A DNA stretch of 64,000 nucleotides from Amphibalanus amphitrite (taxonomy: Eukaryota; Arthropoda; Thecostraca; Balanomorpha; Balanidae): positions 186,001 through 250,000 of the forward strand of contig NW_024881792.1 in assembly GCF_019059575.1 (NCBI RefSeq). The letters run 5' to 3'. Under the pieces are notes generated by a model. That model searched no databases and was not told the origin of the DNA. It saw nothing but the letters and a program-made list of their open reading frames with translations. Shown piece after piece: positions 22,021 through 33,095 of this stretch. How positions within the stretch are numbered: position 1 is the first letter of the stretch; each line of letters begins with the position of its first letter. The translations under genes and the position numbers were made by a program.

Positions 22021-24378
22021 TTAACCCGCGCCAAGCCGGGGGGGAATGGTGTTTGAACACACACACACACCCTGCGGTTTTTCGCAGATATTTCAAAAAC
22101 GGCGGCGTGGAGTGCCGCCGTTTTTGGCACACCTGTTTGTGCATCGTTTCCGCACATGTTGTTAAAATTTCAGACCCAGGTCGCCTTAGGTCAGGTCACC
22201 AGGTCACGCCAAGTGACCTAACCTCAGAAAAAAATAAGAATGCTCGTCATAGCTACACCGACTGATCGATTGCCTTCAAACTTTCAGCGATTGATTAGAG
22301 CAACATTATCTATAAATGTTTATCTCGGAATTTTGATATCGGTGACCTAACGTCAGGTCAATTTTGCGGCCTCTCCGTTATAAGTCAATGGGAGAAAATT
22401 GAAAAGCGTCTGTTTTGCACGAACGCTATTCTAGACACTCTCAAACATCGAGATGTAGGTAAAATTGACATACTGAACCGGAAAATGGCGACTGTGACCC
22501 CTCGTTATGTCTCCGAGGTCATCTCAGGTCACGAACAGAATCTAACAGTTTTTCGCTAATAACTTCTGAAAGAGGCGTACTAGAGCGTTGAAAACGCCTT
22601 AGCCCTCGCCCCGTAGGGGCGGGGGGTGAAACGCCCCCCTGTCCTTTTCCGTCGATATCTCCTAAACGGCTGGACTTATCGCCACCAAACTTTCAGGACC
22701 CCTCCGGGCATCAATGATACACATTGTGACAAAAAAACTTTTCCAGAGGCTATGATAGGTTGGCCATAAATGACGTCAGAATGAGTCATGTTCTGTCATT
22801 TTCGACCGAAAAAAGACCTTCGCGAGAAGACCTGTCAGGCCTACAGCTTTGAAGATACAGAAAAATGATGAAAAAAGGTGTAGAATTGACAGGGCTACAA
22901 AACTGGGCTCTCGGATTTTTGAAATTTTTGAGTTTTGACCCTCAAAAATAAAAAAAACAGTTTGTTGGTTATATTAGCCAAAAAATCTAAAAAGTTTTTT
23001 GAGTTTCGTAAAAAAGGGATATATGTGATAGTACCTACCGTCTTCTATCTACATACCAAATTTCAGATCGATATTTCATTCTTTGGCCAAGTTATAGCGA
23101 AAAAACTGTTCAAAAATGATGACGTCAAATTTTCAAACTCAACTTTTGGTAATTCTAGACCTCGTGGAGCAAAACAAAGACCACCATTAGACTCTCCGTG
23201 ACGAGCTGCATCGAATCAATACCCATTTTATGCAAATATAGCAACTTTAAAATTTGACCTAATTTGACCTGACCTTGACCTGACCTTCACCAAAACGTGA
23301 CCTAGGCTGGCCCCAAAGGCTGCCTAACCCACATAATCGCATTTGTCATGTAAAATGGACCATAAAACATGTACACACGACACTTTCATACTGTGACCCC
23401 CGGTGACCTGACCTCGTTGTGACCTGACCTGGTATCAGTGACCTCAGATAGCAAAGTACGTGTTTGACGAACAATGTGCCATCGATGGTTTTCAACAAAT
23501 TACCAATTTACTCGATTTCACAACACATTTCTTGAAATGCCTGTGAACAGTGAAAATCCGACCTTTGACCTAACCTGTGACGTCATCGATTTGACCTAGG
23601 TCAATGAAATTTGGTCACAAGGTAGTTCCCGGGTAGGGCTATCGAACGCCGTTTGAATTTTGAAAATCGGCCGGTAAATTTCCGAGATCTTAGGGGGGCC
23701 GAAACACCCCCCCCCCCTACGGGTGGTAGGGTCCGTCGGTAGCCCTACGGGGCGCGGGTTAGATGTGATCGGCTCGACGTTGCGGATCGACTGATATGCA
23801 ACATGAATCAACATTGTCCGGTCAGGTCATGACCTTGACCTGAGGTCAAATTTTCAAGTTGAATTTTCAAGATCAAATTATAGTTCATTCGACGCGTTTC
23901 GACGAGAGGAGCACGATGTTGGCACAAATAATGTCATGGCTCTTTTGAGTCAAAAGTTATTGCCGAAAAAAAAACGCTTTTCGTAAAAACGGCTATTTTT
24001 GGAGTTTTTTCCCTCTGGAGGTTAAACCGTTGACCTGAGGTCAAATCTGAGAGCATTATTCAGAAAGACCTGTAAAAGGGCTATCGAATGCGCTTTTCCG
24101 CGGCGCTGTAGCTCTATCGGTTCCCGAGATAGCCGTGGGCAGTTTCCAAAATGTTGAAATAGTCAACATTTTACCTTTGGTGACCTCTGGTGACCTGACC
24201 TTTGACCTGACCCAAAAAATGGACCGAAGTGTTTTTGTCCTTATTTTGGACGTTCTTTCGATTGCCGCTTACCGCGTGTCGCTACGTGGCCCAGGAGCCG
24301 AGTTAGAAGGGGGGGGGGGTGTTTGGACACCCCCCGGCCCGGCGCGGAATCTCAGAGCACCGGCCCGGCGCGGGTTAA
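22021..24378 (-). mobile_element. TTAA-element family A (A3), interrupted by family D
   Basis: TTAA is at 22021-22024 and 24375-24378. In reverse it matches A2 and A7. The bipartite end (GCCGGGCCGG motif twice) is on the right. It is interrupted at 22603-23758 by another TTAA-class element. A (CA)n tract replaces part of the left subterminal hairpin (about 22058-22073). Confidence 0.85.
22599..23762 (+). mobile_element. TTAA-class element family D (D1) with TTAG target duplication
   Basis: TTAG, not TTAA, is duplicated at 22599-22602 and 23759-23762. Element 22603-23758 begins CCCTCGCCCCGTAGGGG and, read inward from the right, CCCGCGCCCCGTAGGG with CCCGTAGGGG again 28 bp later. Outer element A3 reads through one TTAG (CGCC-TTAG-ATGTG; the paralogue A2 has CTAAGGCG here on its own strand). 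The interior is TGACCT-rich and related to 44426-45613. Confidence 0.8.
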
Positions 24379-26136
24379 CCTAGCAAACATTGTGAATGTG
24401 TTCAACAAGATGTTTACAGTGAGGGTTGCACTTAAAAAGACGGGCCATTAAATAATTTAAGTGCCTAGGCTACATATTTTACGTGGATACCCACGAACCC
24501 GATTACGACTAGCTGACGCTCAAAAGCTCCGACCCGGACGATTTCTTGTGGATTAAAGCCCTCATTCACTTATAACATTAACAAACTCCACATCATGTCC
24601 TTAACCCGCGCACCGACGGGGGTCTGCGCCAACTTAGTACCGACGGGGGGGGGGGGCGGATGACCGCCCCCCCTGAGATCTCGAGAACGAAGCAAGATAG
24701 CGACAAGCGGTAAACGGCATCGGATACGCACGGTCAAGATCTACAATTTTTACTAAGGTCATTTTCAGGTCAGGTCAAAGATGACGTCACAGGGGTCGAA
24801 AAAGTCAAAATGGCGGCGCTAAATATTGAGAGAGTTTTTCTCGAATAACTTTCGAATTAGTCAAGATAGGAACAAACTAAGGGCATCATCGTGATCCTCT
24901 CGTCAATCCGCATCGAATGATATATATGTTGACCTCGAAAGTCGAAAGGTCAAGGTCAAAGGTTGACCTCAGGTCACGTGACCTCGAGGTCATCATGTAT
25001 ATCATTCGATGCGTCTTGACGAGCTGAACACAATGAGACCATCCACGCGTCTGTATCTTGTTCCTGTACGGAGTTATTGGCCAAAAACCTTTGGTGACCT
25101 TTGATGACGTCACATGACCTCACAGCTGCCCAACAGCAAAACAGACCTCAAGGTAGTGAAGGTTGATCGTATATGAAGTCATGTATGGTATATGGGGCCA
25201 TTCCGACCCGTTTTAGTGGTAAAAACAGGGAGTTGATTTTTCCCCCATTGACTTATAATGGGGAGGTCGCGAAATTGACCTGACCTTAGGTCACCGATAT
25301 CAAAATTCCGAGATATACAAATTGTAGCTACTAATGACCTAATAACATCCTGCGACTTTCAAAGGCCTCCGACATCTACTGTAGCTCTGGCACGGTGACA
25401 AAGTTGCAAAAAAGTGACTTGAGGTTGGGTCATTCAAAGTGACCTGGTGACCTGACCTTGAAAGGTAGGAGGTTCAAACTTGCACACCATGTGTAAAATT
25501 GATGAGGGAATAGTCATACCAAATTTCGCGGCGCTACGCGCCGCGGTTTTCCCGCTATTCGCGAAAAACCTCAGGGGGGGCGGATATCCGCCCCCCCCCC
25601 GTCGGTGCGCGGGTTAAGTGTCAATAAGCTGTTGGTGGCAGTAAACACCCATTTGGATGTCGGCGGTGACGCCTAATGGTTGAGCTGACCTGACCCGACC
25701 TACCCAAAATGCATGGATACATCGTCTTTGATCAAAACTAGCATGAAATTCGAAATCAGAACCCCAGAAAGTGTGACACCCCTTGCCGTTCTGTCCCTGA
25801 TCAATTCCCTTGGCCCTTGGTTCCTTGGCAATTTCTCGTTATTACTTTACGATCATGATGAATATATTTGTTACATTGATCTTTCTCGTACGACCAATAA
25901 CGTACTCGTATTACAAAATGGATGTCACCATCAAGTTATACGCCAAAATGTGGGTACCCATAAAACGTATGTCATATTCCACGATAGCCAACTTTGATTT
26001 TCGAGGATATGCTCTTGCCTGGTTGACCTAACCTGACCTGACATTGACCTTGACCTGGCCTATGCTTAAGTGATTCCTGCTTAAATCTGACGCTTGTGTA
26101 GCACTCAAATGAAAGATTGTGTACAATCCTGACAGA
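24379..26136. other. M1 interior shared with M2, non-coding
   Basis: Outside the nested element at 24605-25613, this stretch aligns by eye with M2 at 34013-34084 and about 35667-36010 (phrases CTAGCAAACATTGT, CTACATATTTT, CCGATTACGACT, TTTCTTGTGGA, AACACCCATTTGGATGTCGG). It is original interior of the Mutator-like family. No protein frame is recognised. Confidence 0.6.
24601..25617 (+). mobile_element. TTAA-flanked piggyBac-like MITE, subfamily iv (A'2)
   Basis: TTAA is at 24601-24604 and 25614-25617; the element is 1009 bp. The left end is bipartite (GCACCGACGGGG, then TACCGACGGGG 27 bp on); the right reads inward CCCGCGCACCGACGGGG. The right hairpin contains GGCGGATATCCGCC. The empty site is visible in the paralogue near 35845-35865 (ATCTTTATGTGTAAC in place of GTCCTTAAGTGTCAA). 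Confidence 0.85.
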
Positions 26137-26172
26137 GTTTGTTACGAGAGACGCCTAATTCGAGGTTTAAAG

Positions 26173-26669
26173 TAGAGCACTTCATGGGCCGGATAAATCC
26201 GTTATCCACGGATAAATCCGCGGACCGGATAGGATTGGATTCTAAATTTGTTAAAAAAGAACGGATATGGGCGGGCCGGATTTGGGAATTGAAGGTTGAA
26301 CCCGGATCAAAACGGATCAAAATTTTAACATTCAACATTGAAGTTAAAAATTGATACCTTATAGTTTACCAATGTGGTGATTTTCATGTGGTTTTAGGTT
26401 TATAAGCATGGTTTTTGGAACCATGATGGTCTGTGAGATGTATGGCTGTCTGGTCCCTTAGATTGAATTTGTTAGTCCAGTTTTGGGTGAAACCAGTTAT
26501 TGGTGAAACGGATTATTACGGATATTTTTTGGAAGTTTGGCTGCAATACGGGCCATGGGTGGGCCGGATTCTGATATTCAAAGAAAGGCGGATAATGGGC
26601 GGATCTGGATATGACTTGCCGGATATGGGCCGGGCCGGATCCTAAAAAGCCTATCCGTGAAGTGCTCTA
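26173..26669. mobile_element. hAT MITE with perfect 12-bp ends
   Basis: The ends TAGAGCACTTCA (26173-26184) and TGAAGTGCTCTA (26658-26669) are exact complements. The 8-bp TSD GTTTAAAG is at 26165-26172 and 26670-26677. The paralogous stretch at about 36392-36403 is the empty site (AGGTTTAAAGTCC). The interior carries clustered GGATA(A)/GGGCCGGAT motifs, probably transposase-binding subterminal repeats. No coding frame. Confidence 0.9.
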
Positions 26670-26935
26670 GTTTAAAGTCCATGCTGTTTAAAGCCTAATT
26701 TCAGGTGTTTGAAATAATCTTGAACCGACCTGTGACCTCGGAACTCAACTTGAAGGTAATCATCAGAAGCGTCTCGTCGCGTTACTTTGTTTGCTGCCTC
26801 GCCCGTTTCGCTGCGCCTCGAGCTATGGGCTATGGGCTATGGGTTCTCCAGCTATGGGCTGGGAAAGTTAACCCCCTCCCTCCCACCCCCCACCCAGCAA
26901 GTGGGGTGTGGCGAAATACTCCAGCAACTGCCGGG

Positions 26936-27781
26936 TTAACCCTCGCCCGTATTGGTGTTTTGCTAGCCTCGAACGTATGGGGGGGGGGGGTTCGTTGGAA
27001 CCCCCTTGCCGTTTGGCCCCTTATCGAGCTAGAGCTTCGAGAAAAAACGAACGTGTTGCTCGTGACAAGAGGAAGCCGGTGATACCCAAGTTTAAAGTCC
27101 TAGGTCATTGGGTTGACTTTCCAGGTCAGGTCAATGACCCAAAAGTCGGGAAAATCGGGACCTGTTAGAACATCGTAAAGTGAGGTTGCTACGGTTTTTC
27201 GGGGTGCTGATCACGAATTTCATGTTAGTTTTGATCACAGATGATGTCTTAATGCATTTAGGCTTGGTCAGGTCAGGTCAGGCCAACCAGTAGACATCCT
27301 GCGAGGTGTTCAATACTAGTACGTGTCAACCGTTACTGGCAGCTTCGTTACATGTTACGAAGACACCAAAACGACTTCGTAAATGCTCAAATGGTTGCTA
27401 AATTCGAAATCAGCTCCTAAAACTAGCATAGAAACATGTAAAACTCGAAGAAGGGAACTAAGGTCATCAAAGGTCAGTGACCTGACCTGACTTTCAGGTG
27501 ACCTTGACACCCACCATAATGCATGGGACCGGTATCATATCACATGGCTGAACGCTTGAAACCGCAAAAAGACTGCAAACGCGCGGTTAATACGAGCCGA
27601 CATACGCCGGATCGCGATTCCGGCCAAACATGGTCTCGATAAATAGGCCACAGGTCAGCGTTCATTTGGGAAAGGGTCATGAAATATTAAGGGTAGGTGT
27701 AAAATTGATTGACTCGAGGGTACTGAAAGTTTCATCGGTCCGTTCGATCCCCAACCCTCCCCCACTACCGGCGAGGGTTAA
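26936..27781 (+). mobile_element. TTAA-element family C (C2)
   Basis: TTAA is at 26936-26939 and 27778-27781. The left end is bipartite (CGCCCGTAT, then AACGTATGGGG; CGTAT repeated at 26 bp). The right end reads inward CCCTCGCCGGTAGTGGGGG. The left hairpin is GGGGTTC-GTTG-GAACCCC. It carries the CTTCGTTACATGTTACGAAG near-palindrome at 27343-27362 and many TGACCT motifs. Confidence 0.8.
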
Positions 27782-27921
27782 GTCATTCGAATTTCATTTG
27801 CAGTTGTCAATTTGATTTACGAATTATGTTCCGGCAGCTATTGTCAAAATAAGCAGAATGCAACTCAATGTACCAAGCGCCACTTCGTTCCCCGGCCCGC
27901 AGGGAGCGGGGATGTAACTAG

Positions 27922-28113
27922 TCAGGCACGGCCTTGGCCGTTTCCTCTGGAGCCGCGCCGTCTGCCGAGGGAGGGGAGACCTTGCCCAGTCTGAGGGAGG
28001 GGGACGACGGCGCCACCGGGACGCCCCGTCGCTCCGAGACCAGCGCTCACTGTATAAACAAGCAAAAAACGCTGGCCGTGCAAAGCTTGTCTGTGCTTTG
28101 ACAGAGGAGGCAT
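27922..28113 (-). other. small GC-rich open frame conserved in M1 and M2 (63 codons)
   Basis: The minus frame (MPPLSKHRQALHGQ..., then VYTVSAGLGATGRPGG) is also open at 37721-37912 in M2, with only a few substitutions and the same start and stop. The block is much more GC-rich than the surrounding element. Mutator-like elements can capture host gene fragments, which is one explanation. The protein is unrecognised, and conservation may simply reflect recent common origin. Confidence 0.3.
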
Positions 28114-28475
28114 CTAGCGGAATATTTCGTAAGTACGAAAACTTCTAACAAAGATGTCGCTTGAAGCGCAGTTGAGATTGTAGGTTTTGATCCAACTGAA
28201 AATTGACATCTCAAGGACGACGAAATAATAAAAATTTATATGAAATGGTTTTGTATGATGCGTACTTTGATTAATGCCATTAATTTTCCACTGCCTTTTG
28301 TGTGAAACGATTTTGTACCTTGCGATTTTGTATGCCACGATTTTGTATGCTGCGCTTTTGTATGTTTTGACTGTCCCCTACCCGGCCTGTTTTGTAGGTT
28401 TTGCGCGTTGTATGTTACGATTTTGTATGTTTGGATGATTGTATGATAAGATTTTGTATGCTTTGATATGGAGCC

Positions 28476-28816
28476 GTTTTGTTTTACTTTACTTTTATTG
28501 TGTTTATTTTTTATGTGTACCTATTCTTAATTTTCTCACCATTCGCTGATGTTTATTATTACCCCCTCGTGCTTCATTTGCACTTTTATATGCATCTTTT
28601 GATGATTCTTTTTATGCATCATGTATTTTAGCACACCTTTATCTTAATTTTCATTTTATAAAATAGTTGGGAACTGCGGGCTGTGATGCGACAGGTATGA
28701 TGTTTACAATATGTCTTATTACTGTTTAACTGTTTTTATGTTGACTTCACCTGTCAGTGGGGCTTGTCCCTGTTGGTGATTCTGATAAATAAATAAATAA
28801 AAATAAATAAATAAAT
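28476..28816 (+). other. 3' UTR and (AAAT)n tail of the jockey/CR1-like element
   Basis: It begins at the duplicated GTTTTGTT and runs T-rich, then GGGGCTTGTCCCTG shortly before the AAAT-repeat tail (28784-28816). It is the continuation of the UTR interrupted at 16203. Confidence 0.7.
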
Positions 28817-29756
28817 GCTGCCTTCAATATTAGATGATAATGATGAAGCTATTGCTATAAAAAAACATGGTTTTGACTTTTGGATAATGTAATAACTGCA
28901 TTGCAGTGAAATGGAGAGCAAGACAAGGTCAAGAAGATCAATCACAGACTCCTCAAAACAAAGTGAAATTTGTTACTAATGAATGCTTTGGAAATTTTGA
29001 TTACCTAAGGTAGTTCAAGTGGGTGGCTATCAAAGCATACAAAAGCGCAGCGTACAATCCTCAAAACATACAAAATCGCAACATACAACGCGCAAAACCT
29101 ACAAAACAGGCCAGGTAGGGGACAGCCCAAACGTACAAAAGCGCAGCGTACAAAATCCCAACGTACAAAAGTTTACCGTCTAATGGGTAAAGCGTACAAT
29201 GGCAAATCAAACAATGATCAGAACGTACAAAATTGGAACGTACAATGGCAGATCAAACAAACGCGTATCATACAAAATTGCAACATACAAAACGAGATGA
29301 TCGTATCATACAAAATCGCATCGTCGAAAATCGGAAGGTACAAAATGCCTCTGGTTGACGCCGGGTGAATTGATATTTAACAAGTCAGCCACCAGATGGG
29401 GTAATGGTGCTGTGGCAGTGGTTTTTTGGAAGCCACTAGGAAATAGAGTGGAATGCCACTAAGTCCCTTAGAAACATGATACCTCTGGACGCTGCACCGG
29501 CCGGCTATCGACGCTGCGGGCGGTCGGAGGGTGCCGTGGGGAATGGTTCCGAGCAGGCGGGAACACGATACCTCTGAACGCTGCACCGGCCGACTATCGA
29601 CGCTGCGGGTGCCGCGGGGACCGGTGCCGAGCAGGCGACGAGGAGAAGCGGGCATCAAGACCGTGAGAAATCTATTATATTGGCGGGTGTGTATATGTAG
29701 GTAAATAAGGCAAACGTGCATAGGTATGTAACACCTTCAATCCTTGATCACACACC

Positions 29757-31578
29757 CCTACCCACGCACTGCGGGGGGGGGGCTGTTTGAACCACCCCTC
29801 CGGTTTCTCGCGAATATCTAAAAAAAACGGCGGCTCAGAGTGCCGCCGTGTTTTGCACATCTTACCATACATCTTTTCTACACCTTCTGTGAAAAAGACC
29901 AAAGTCATCCAAGGTCAGGTCACCATATCACGTCAAGTGACCTTACTACATGGAAAGTTTCAATGCCTCTCACAGCTACACCGAGTGACTGATCACTTTG
30001 AAAGTTTGAGCAACTGATAAAACAACAGTATACACAATACACATAATGTATACAATAATAATAATAATAATGATACACAAAATGTATCTCTCGGAACTTC
30101 GATATCGGTGACCTAAGGTCAGTTCAATTTTGCGACCTCTCCATTATAAGTCAATGGGAGAAAATTGAAAGGCGCCTCTTTTGGCCGAACGTCATTCTAA
30201 TCACTTTCAAACATCGAATTACAAGTAGACATGACAAACTGAACCGGAAAATGGTACCCGTGACCCCTCTTTATGTCCCTGAGGTCATCTCAGGTCACGA
30301 ATGGTACAGGGTGTCCAGAAAAAAACGGATACTATTATTTTTTGCTGTAATTCCGAAAATAAACACCTTACATTTTAAAATGGCACATGCTTGTATTCGC
30401 CAAAATATGGCAAAACTGACAGCAGGTGCCACATGGCATGTAAACTCTTTGGTTAGTTGCGGCATCTCCTCAAAGCAGATACTCAATGTGAGCGGCCTTA
30501 CGGCGGATCAGCTCCAGCACTAGCACAGTCTGCAGGTGACTGATGGTCATGTTGACCATCTCAGAGGGCAAGCAGACAACCTTCCAACGACGCATTACAG
30601 TGCTCATGAGTTTTGCCAAATCTAGCACTATAAGCAGGGGGTGTCATTACTTTGCTTCGCCATAGGTCCATTACTGATGTCATTGGTTTCGATCCCGCTG
30701 ACGTCAGTGCTGTCGACATCCGGGAACTTCTTGCGCTTGTTTCTCATTAGAGGTGGCCATATTGTTTTGTCCCGTGACGACACATTTGCGTCATCGGGAT
30801 CGAAGCTGGCTGTAAACAAATCGCTCAGTGTCGCTACCTACTATATATGGCCTTGACTATAAGCACATAAATTTGGAACAAAATCGGCACGTGCGTTAAT
30901 GAATGCGACTTAATTTCCGTAGTATCTTTTTTCCTGGACACCCTGTATCCTACAGTTTTTCGCAAATAACTTTTGACAGAGACATGCTAGAGCGATGAAA
31001 AAACCTTATATGTATGTGTTTGGCTCGACAATACGGATCGACTGATGCAGCATGACCTTTTCTGGTCAGGTCATGACATTGACCTGAGGTCATGACCTTG
31101 TCATGAGGTCATGACCTTGACCTAAAGTAAACTTTTCAAGTCGAACTTTTGAGGTCAACTTATAGTTCTTTCGATGCGTCGCCTTGACGAGAGGAACACG
31201 ATGCTGCTGAAAGTAAGCTCGTGCATGTTTTGAGTCAAAAGGTATTGCAGAAAGACAGTTCCCGCAAAAACCATCTACCTATTCTGGCAGTTTTTGGCCC
31301 CTGCACGCTAAACCGTTCCTAAGCTATGCGCCGGTTTGTCGAAATTATCGAAGTTTGACCTGGAAAGTGGCGAAATTTTACCTTTGGTGACCTCTGTTGA
31401 CCTGACCTTTGAGCTGACCTAAAAAGTGGCCGATATAATTTCTTCATTACTTCTGCCGCTCTTTCGAATGCCGCCTACGGCGTGTCGCTACGTGGCCCAG
31501 GAGCCGAGTGAGAAGGGGGTGTTCAACCCCCCCCCCCCCAGTGCAGGTGGCGCCGAGCACCGGCCCGGCGCCGGTTAG
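29757..31578 (-). mobile_element. degenerate TTAA-element family A (A4) with a mariner-type insertion
   Basis: In reverse it matches family A: GGCGGCTCAGAGTGCCGCC hairpin at about 29829-29847, CCATTATAAGTCAATGGG at about 30141, and GGCCCAGGAGCCGAG near the right end. The target copies have decayed (CCTA at 29757-29760, TTAG at 31575-31578). The right bipartite end is eroded. It is interrupted at 30307-30945. Confidence 0.7.
30305..30947. mobile_element. Tc1/mariner-type MITE, TA TSD
   Basis: The ends CAGGGTGTCCAGAAAAAA (from 30307) and the inward-read CAGGGTGTCCAGGAAAAAA (from 30945) form long inverted repeats, extending to GATACTA with a small gap. TA is duplicated at 30305-30306 and 30946-30947. 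The paralogous family A copies show the empty site. The interior (639 bp) has no recognisable transposase. Ends of the CAGGGTGTCC type are common in mariner-like elements of invertebrates. Confidence 0.85.
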
Positions 31579-31619
31579 TCAATCGCATGGCGTTTAACAT
31601 AACGGTACATCATCGGTGT

Positions 31620-32619
31620 TTAACCCGCGCCCTGCTGGGGGGGGGGTGTTTGAACACCCCCCTCCTGTGTTTTTTCACAAATGTCTCAAAAACGGCAGCG
31701 CGGAGCGCCGCCGTTTTTGGCACACCTTATAATACATTTTGTACATACTATTGCTCTTAGCAATCGTTGAAACTTTCGAAGCGATCGGTCACTTGGTGTA
31801 GCTATGGCGGACATGGAAACTTTGTATGAGGTGAGGTCACTTCAAGTGACCTGGTGACCTGACCTTAAATGACCTTGGTCTGAAATTTTCAAAACATGTG
31901 TAGAATTAATGTATTATAAGGTGTGCCAAAAACGGCGGCGCTCCGCGCTGTAAACTATACTGAGATAAACTCTGCATATCTCAGAGTTTTGATATCGATG
32001 ACCAAAGGTCAGGTCAATTTTGCGACCTCCCCATTATAAGTCAATGGGAGAAAACTGAAAGGCGCCTCTTTTGGACCAAAGCCATTATAAACACTCCCAA
32101 ACACTGAATTACAAGAAACTGAGACACATTGAACATGAAAATAGTATCCGAGACCCCTGTTTATGCCCCTGAGGTCATCTCAAGTCACGAATAGTATCTA
32201 ACACTTTCGAAAAAATCGGTTATTTTGGCAGTTTTTGCCCCCTGCAGGCAAAACCGTTGGCGCTAGGTCAAATCTGAGAGGATTATTCAGAAAGGGCATT
32301 AATAGGGCTATCGAAGTCGCTTTTCCGCGGCGCTGTAGCTATATCGGTTCCCGAGTTATGCGTTGGCTTCTTGGAAACTGTCGACATTTGACCTGAAAAT
32401 CGGCGAAGTTTTGCCTTTCACCACTGGTGACCTGACCTTTAGCCTGACCAAAAAAGTGACCGAAGTGATTTCGTTATTATTTTTGGCGCTCTTTCGAACG
32501 CCGCCTTCCGCGTATCGCTACGTGGCCCAGAAGTCGAGTTAGAAGTGGGTGTCCAAACACCCCCCCCCCCCCCCCAGCAGGGCGTGGAAATCCAGGACCC
32601 CCAGCGGGGCGCGGGTTAA
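31620..32619 (-). mobile_element. TTAA-element family A (A5), same subfamily as A1
   Basis: TTAA is at 31620-31623 and 32616-32619. In reverse it matches A1. The right end is bipartite (inward: CCCGCGCCCCGCTGGGGG, then CGCCCTGCTGGGG 27 bp later) and the left is simple (CCCGCGCCCTGCTGGGG). A local rearrangement near 31935-31965 shortens the interior by about 200 bp relative to A1. Confidence 0.8.
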
Positions 32620-32727
32620 AACACATTTGGAAAATATAAATATCTTCAATACAATGTGCGCTAACCAGTTTTCTCAGTAATTCAGCTAGCAAATATCGTG
32701 CTGTGTTGTTTACATCGAGGGTCGAAC

Positions 32728-33000
32728 TTAACCCGCGTCGTGCTGATGGCCTAAGTTTTCCGTGTCGTGCTGGGGGAGGCGTTTTCAAGTCCCCGTCTAA
32801 CTCGGCTCCTGGGTCAAAGGTCACGTCACCAGAGGTCATCAAAGGTAAAATGCTGCCTATTTCAACATTTTCCCAAACACTCAACGCATAACTCGGGAAC
32901 CAATAGAGCTACAGCGCCACAGAAAAGCGCATTCAACAGCTCTTTCAAAGGCCTTTCCGAGTGCTGTTGTTAGATTTGACCTCAGGTCAAAAATAAATCG
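32728..33000 (+). mobile_element. 3'-truncated TTAA-element family A relative (A6)
   Basis: TTAA is at 32728-32731. The bipartite left end carries its own motif, GTCGTGCTG, twice at 27-bp spacing. Family A interior follows (ACTCGGCTCCTGGGTC, CAATAGAGCTACAGCGCC) and stops near 33000, where a family C terminal fragment (about 33020-33064, CAATACGGGCGAGGG then TTAA) takes over. Confidence 0.7.
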
Positions 33001-33095
33001 TGACGTTAGCAACAACGCACGATACGTTAGACGCTGGCAAAACACCAATACGGGCGAGGGTTAAATCATATGTGAACCAACCAGTTTTTGAGTGG

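Larger units (their letters stand above)
16204..28475 (+). mobile_element. Mutator-like element M1 with long TACAAAAT-rich inverted ends
   Basis: The left end (from 16204, GGGTGGCTATCAAAGCATAC) mirrors the right end read inward from 28475 (GGCTCCATATCAAAGCATAC). Both ends continue for about 260-330 bp as irregular repeats of CATACAAAATCG. The 8-bp duplication GTTTTGTT lies at 16196-16203 and 28476-28483. Long inverted ends and 8-9 bp TSDs point to Mutator-like elements. A second copy, M2, lies at 29021-38275. No transposase is visible; most of the interior is TTAA elements. Confidence 0.7.
26137..28475. repeat. right arm of M1, homologous to 36367-38275
   Basis: Without the hAT MITE, this segment matches M2's right arm, including CTATGGG repeats (26823-26865), an embedded family C element in the same TTAA (26936), a GC-rich block (27885-28060) and the TACAAAAT array. 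The shared family C insertion shows it was already present in the ancestor of M1 and M2. Confidence 0.75.
15340..28816 (+). mobile_element. 5'-truncated jockey/CR1-like retrotransposon split in its 3' UTR
   Basis: The coding tail (to 16170) and the first 33 bp of 3' UTR (to 16203) are separated from the rest of the 3' UTR (28484-28816) by a Mutator-like element. The two UTR parts join at the duplicated GTTTTGTT. The element ends in an (AAAT)n tail at 28784-28816, as is common in jockey/CR1-type elements. Its 5' end is lost just after the RT catalytic box. Confidence 0.75.
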
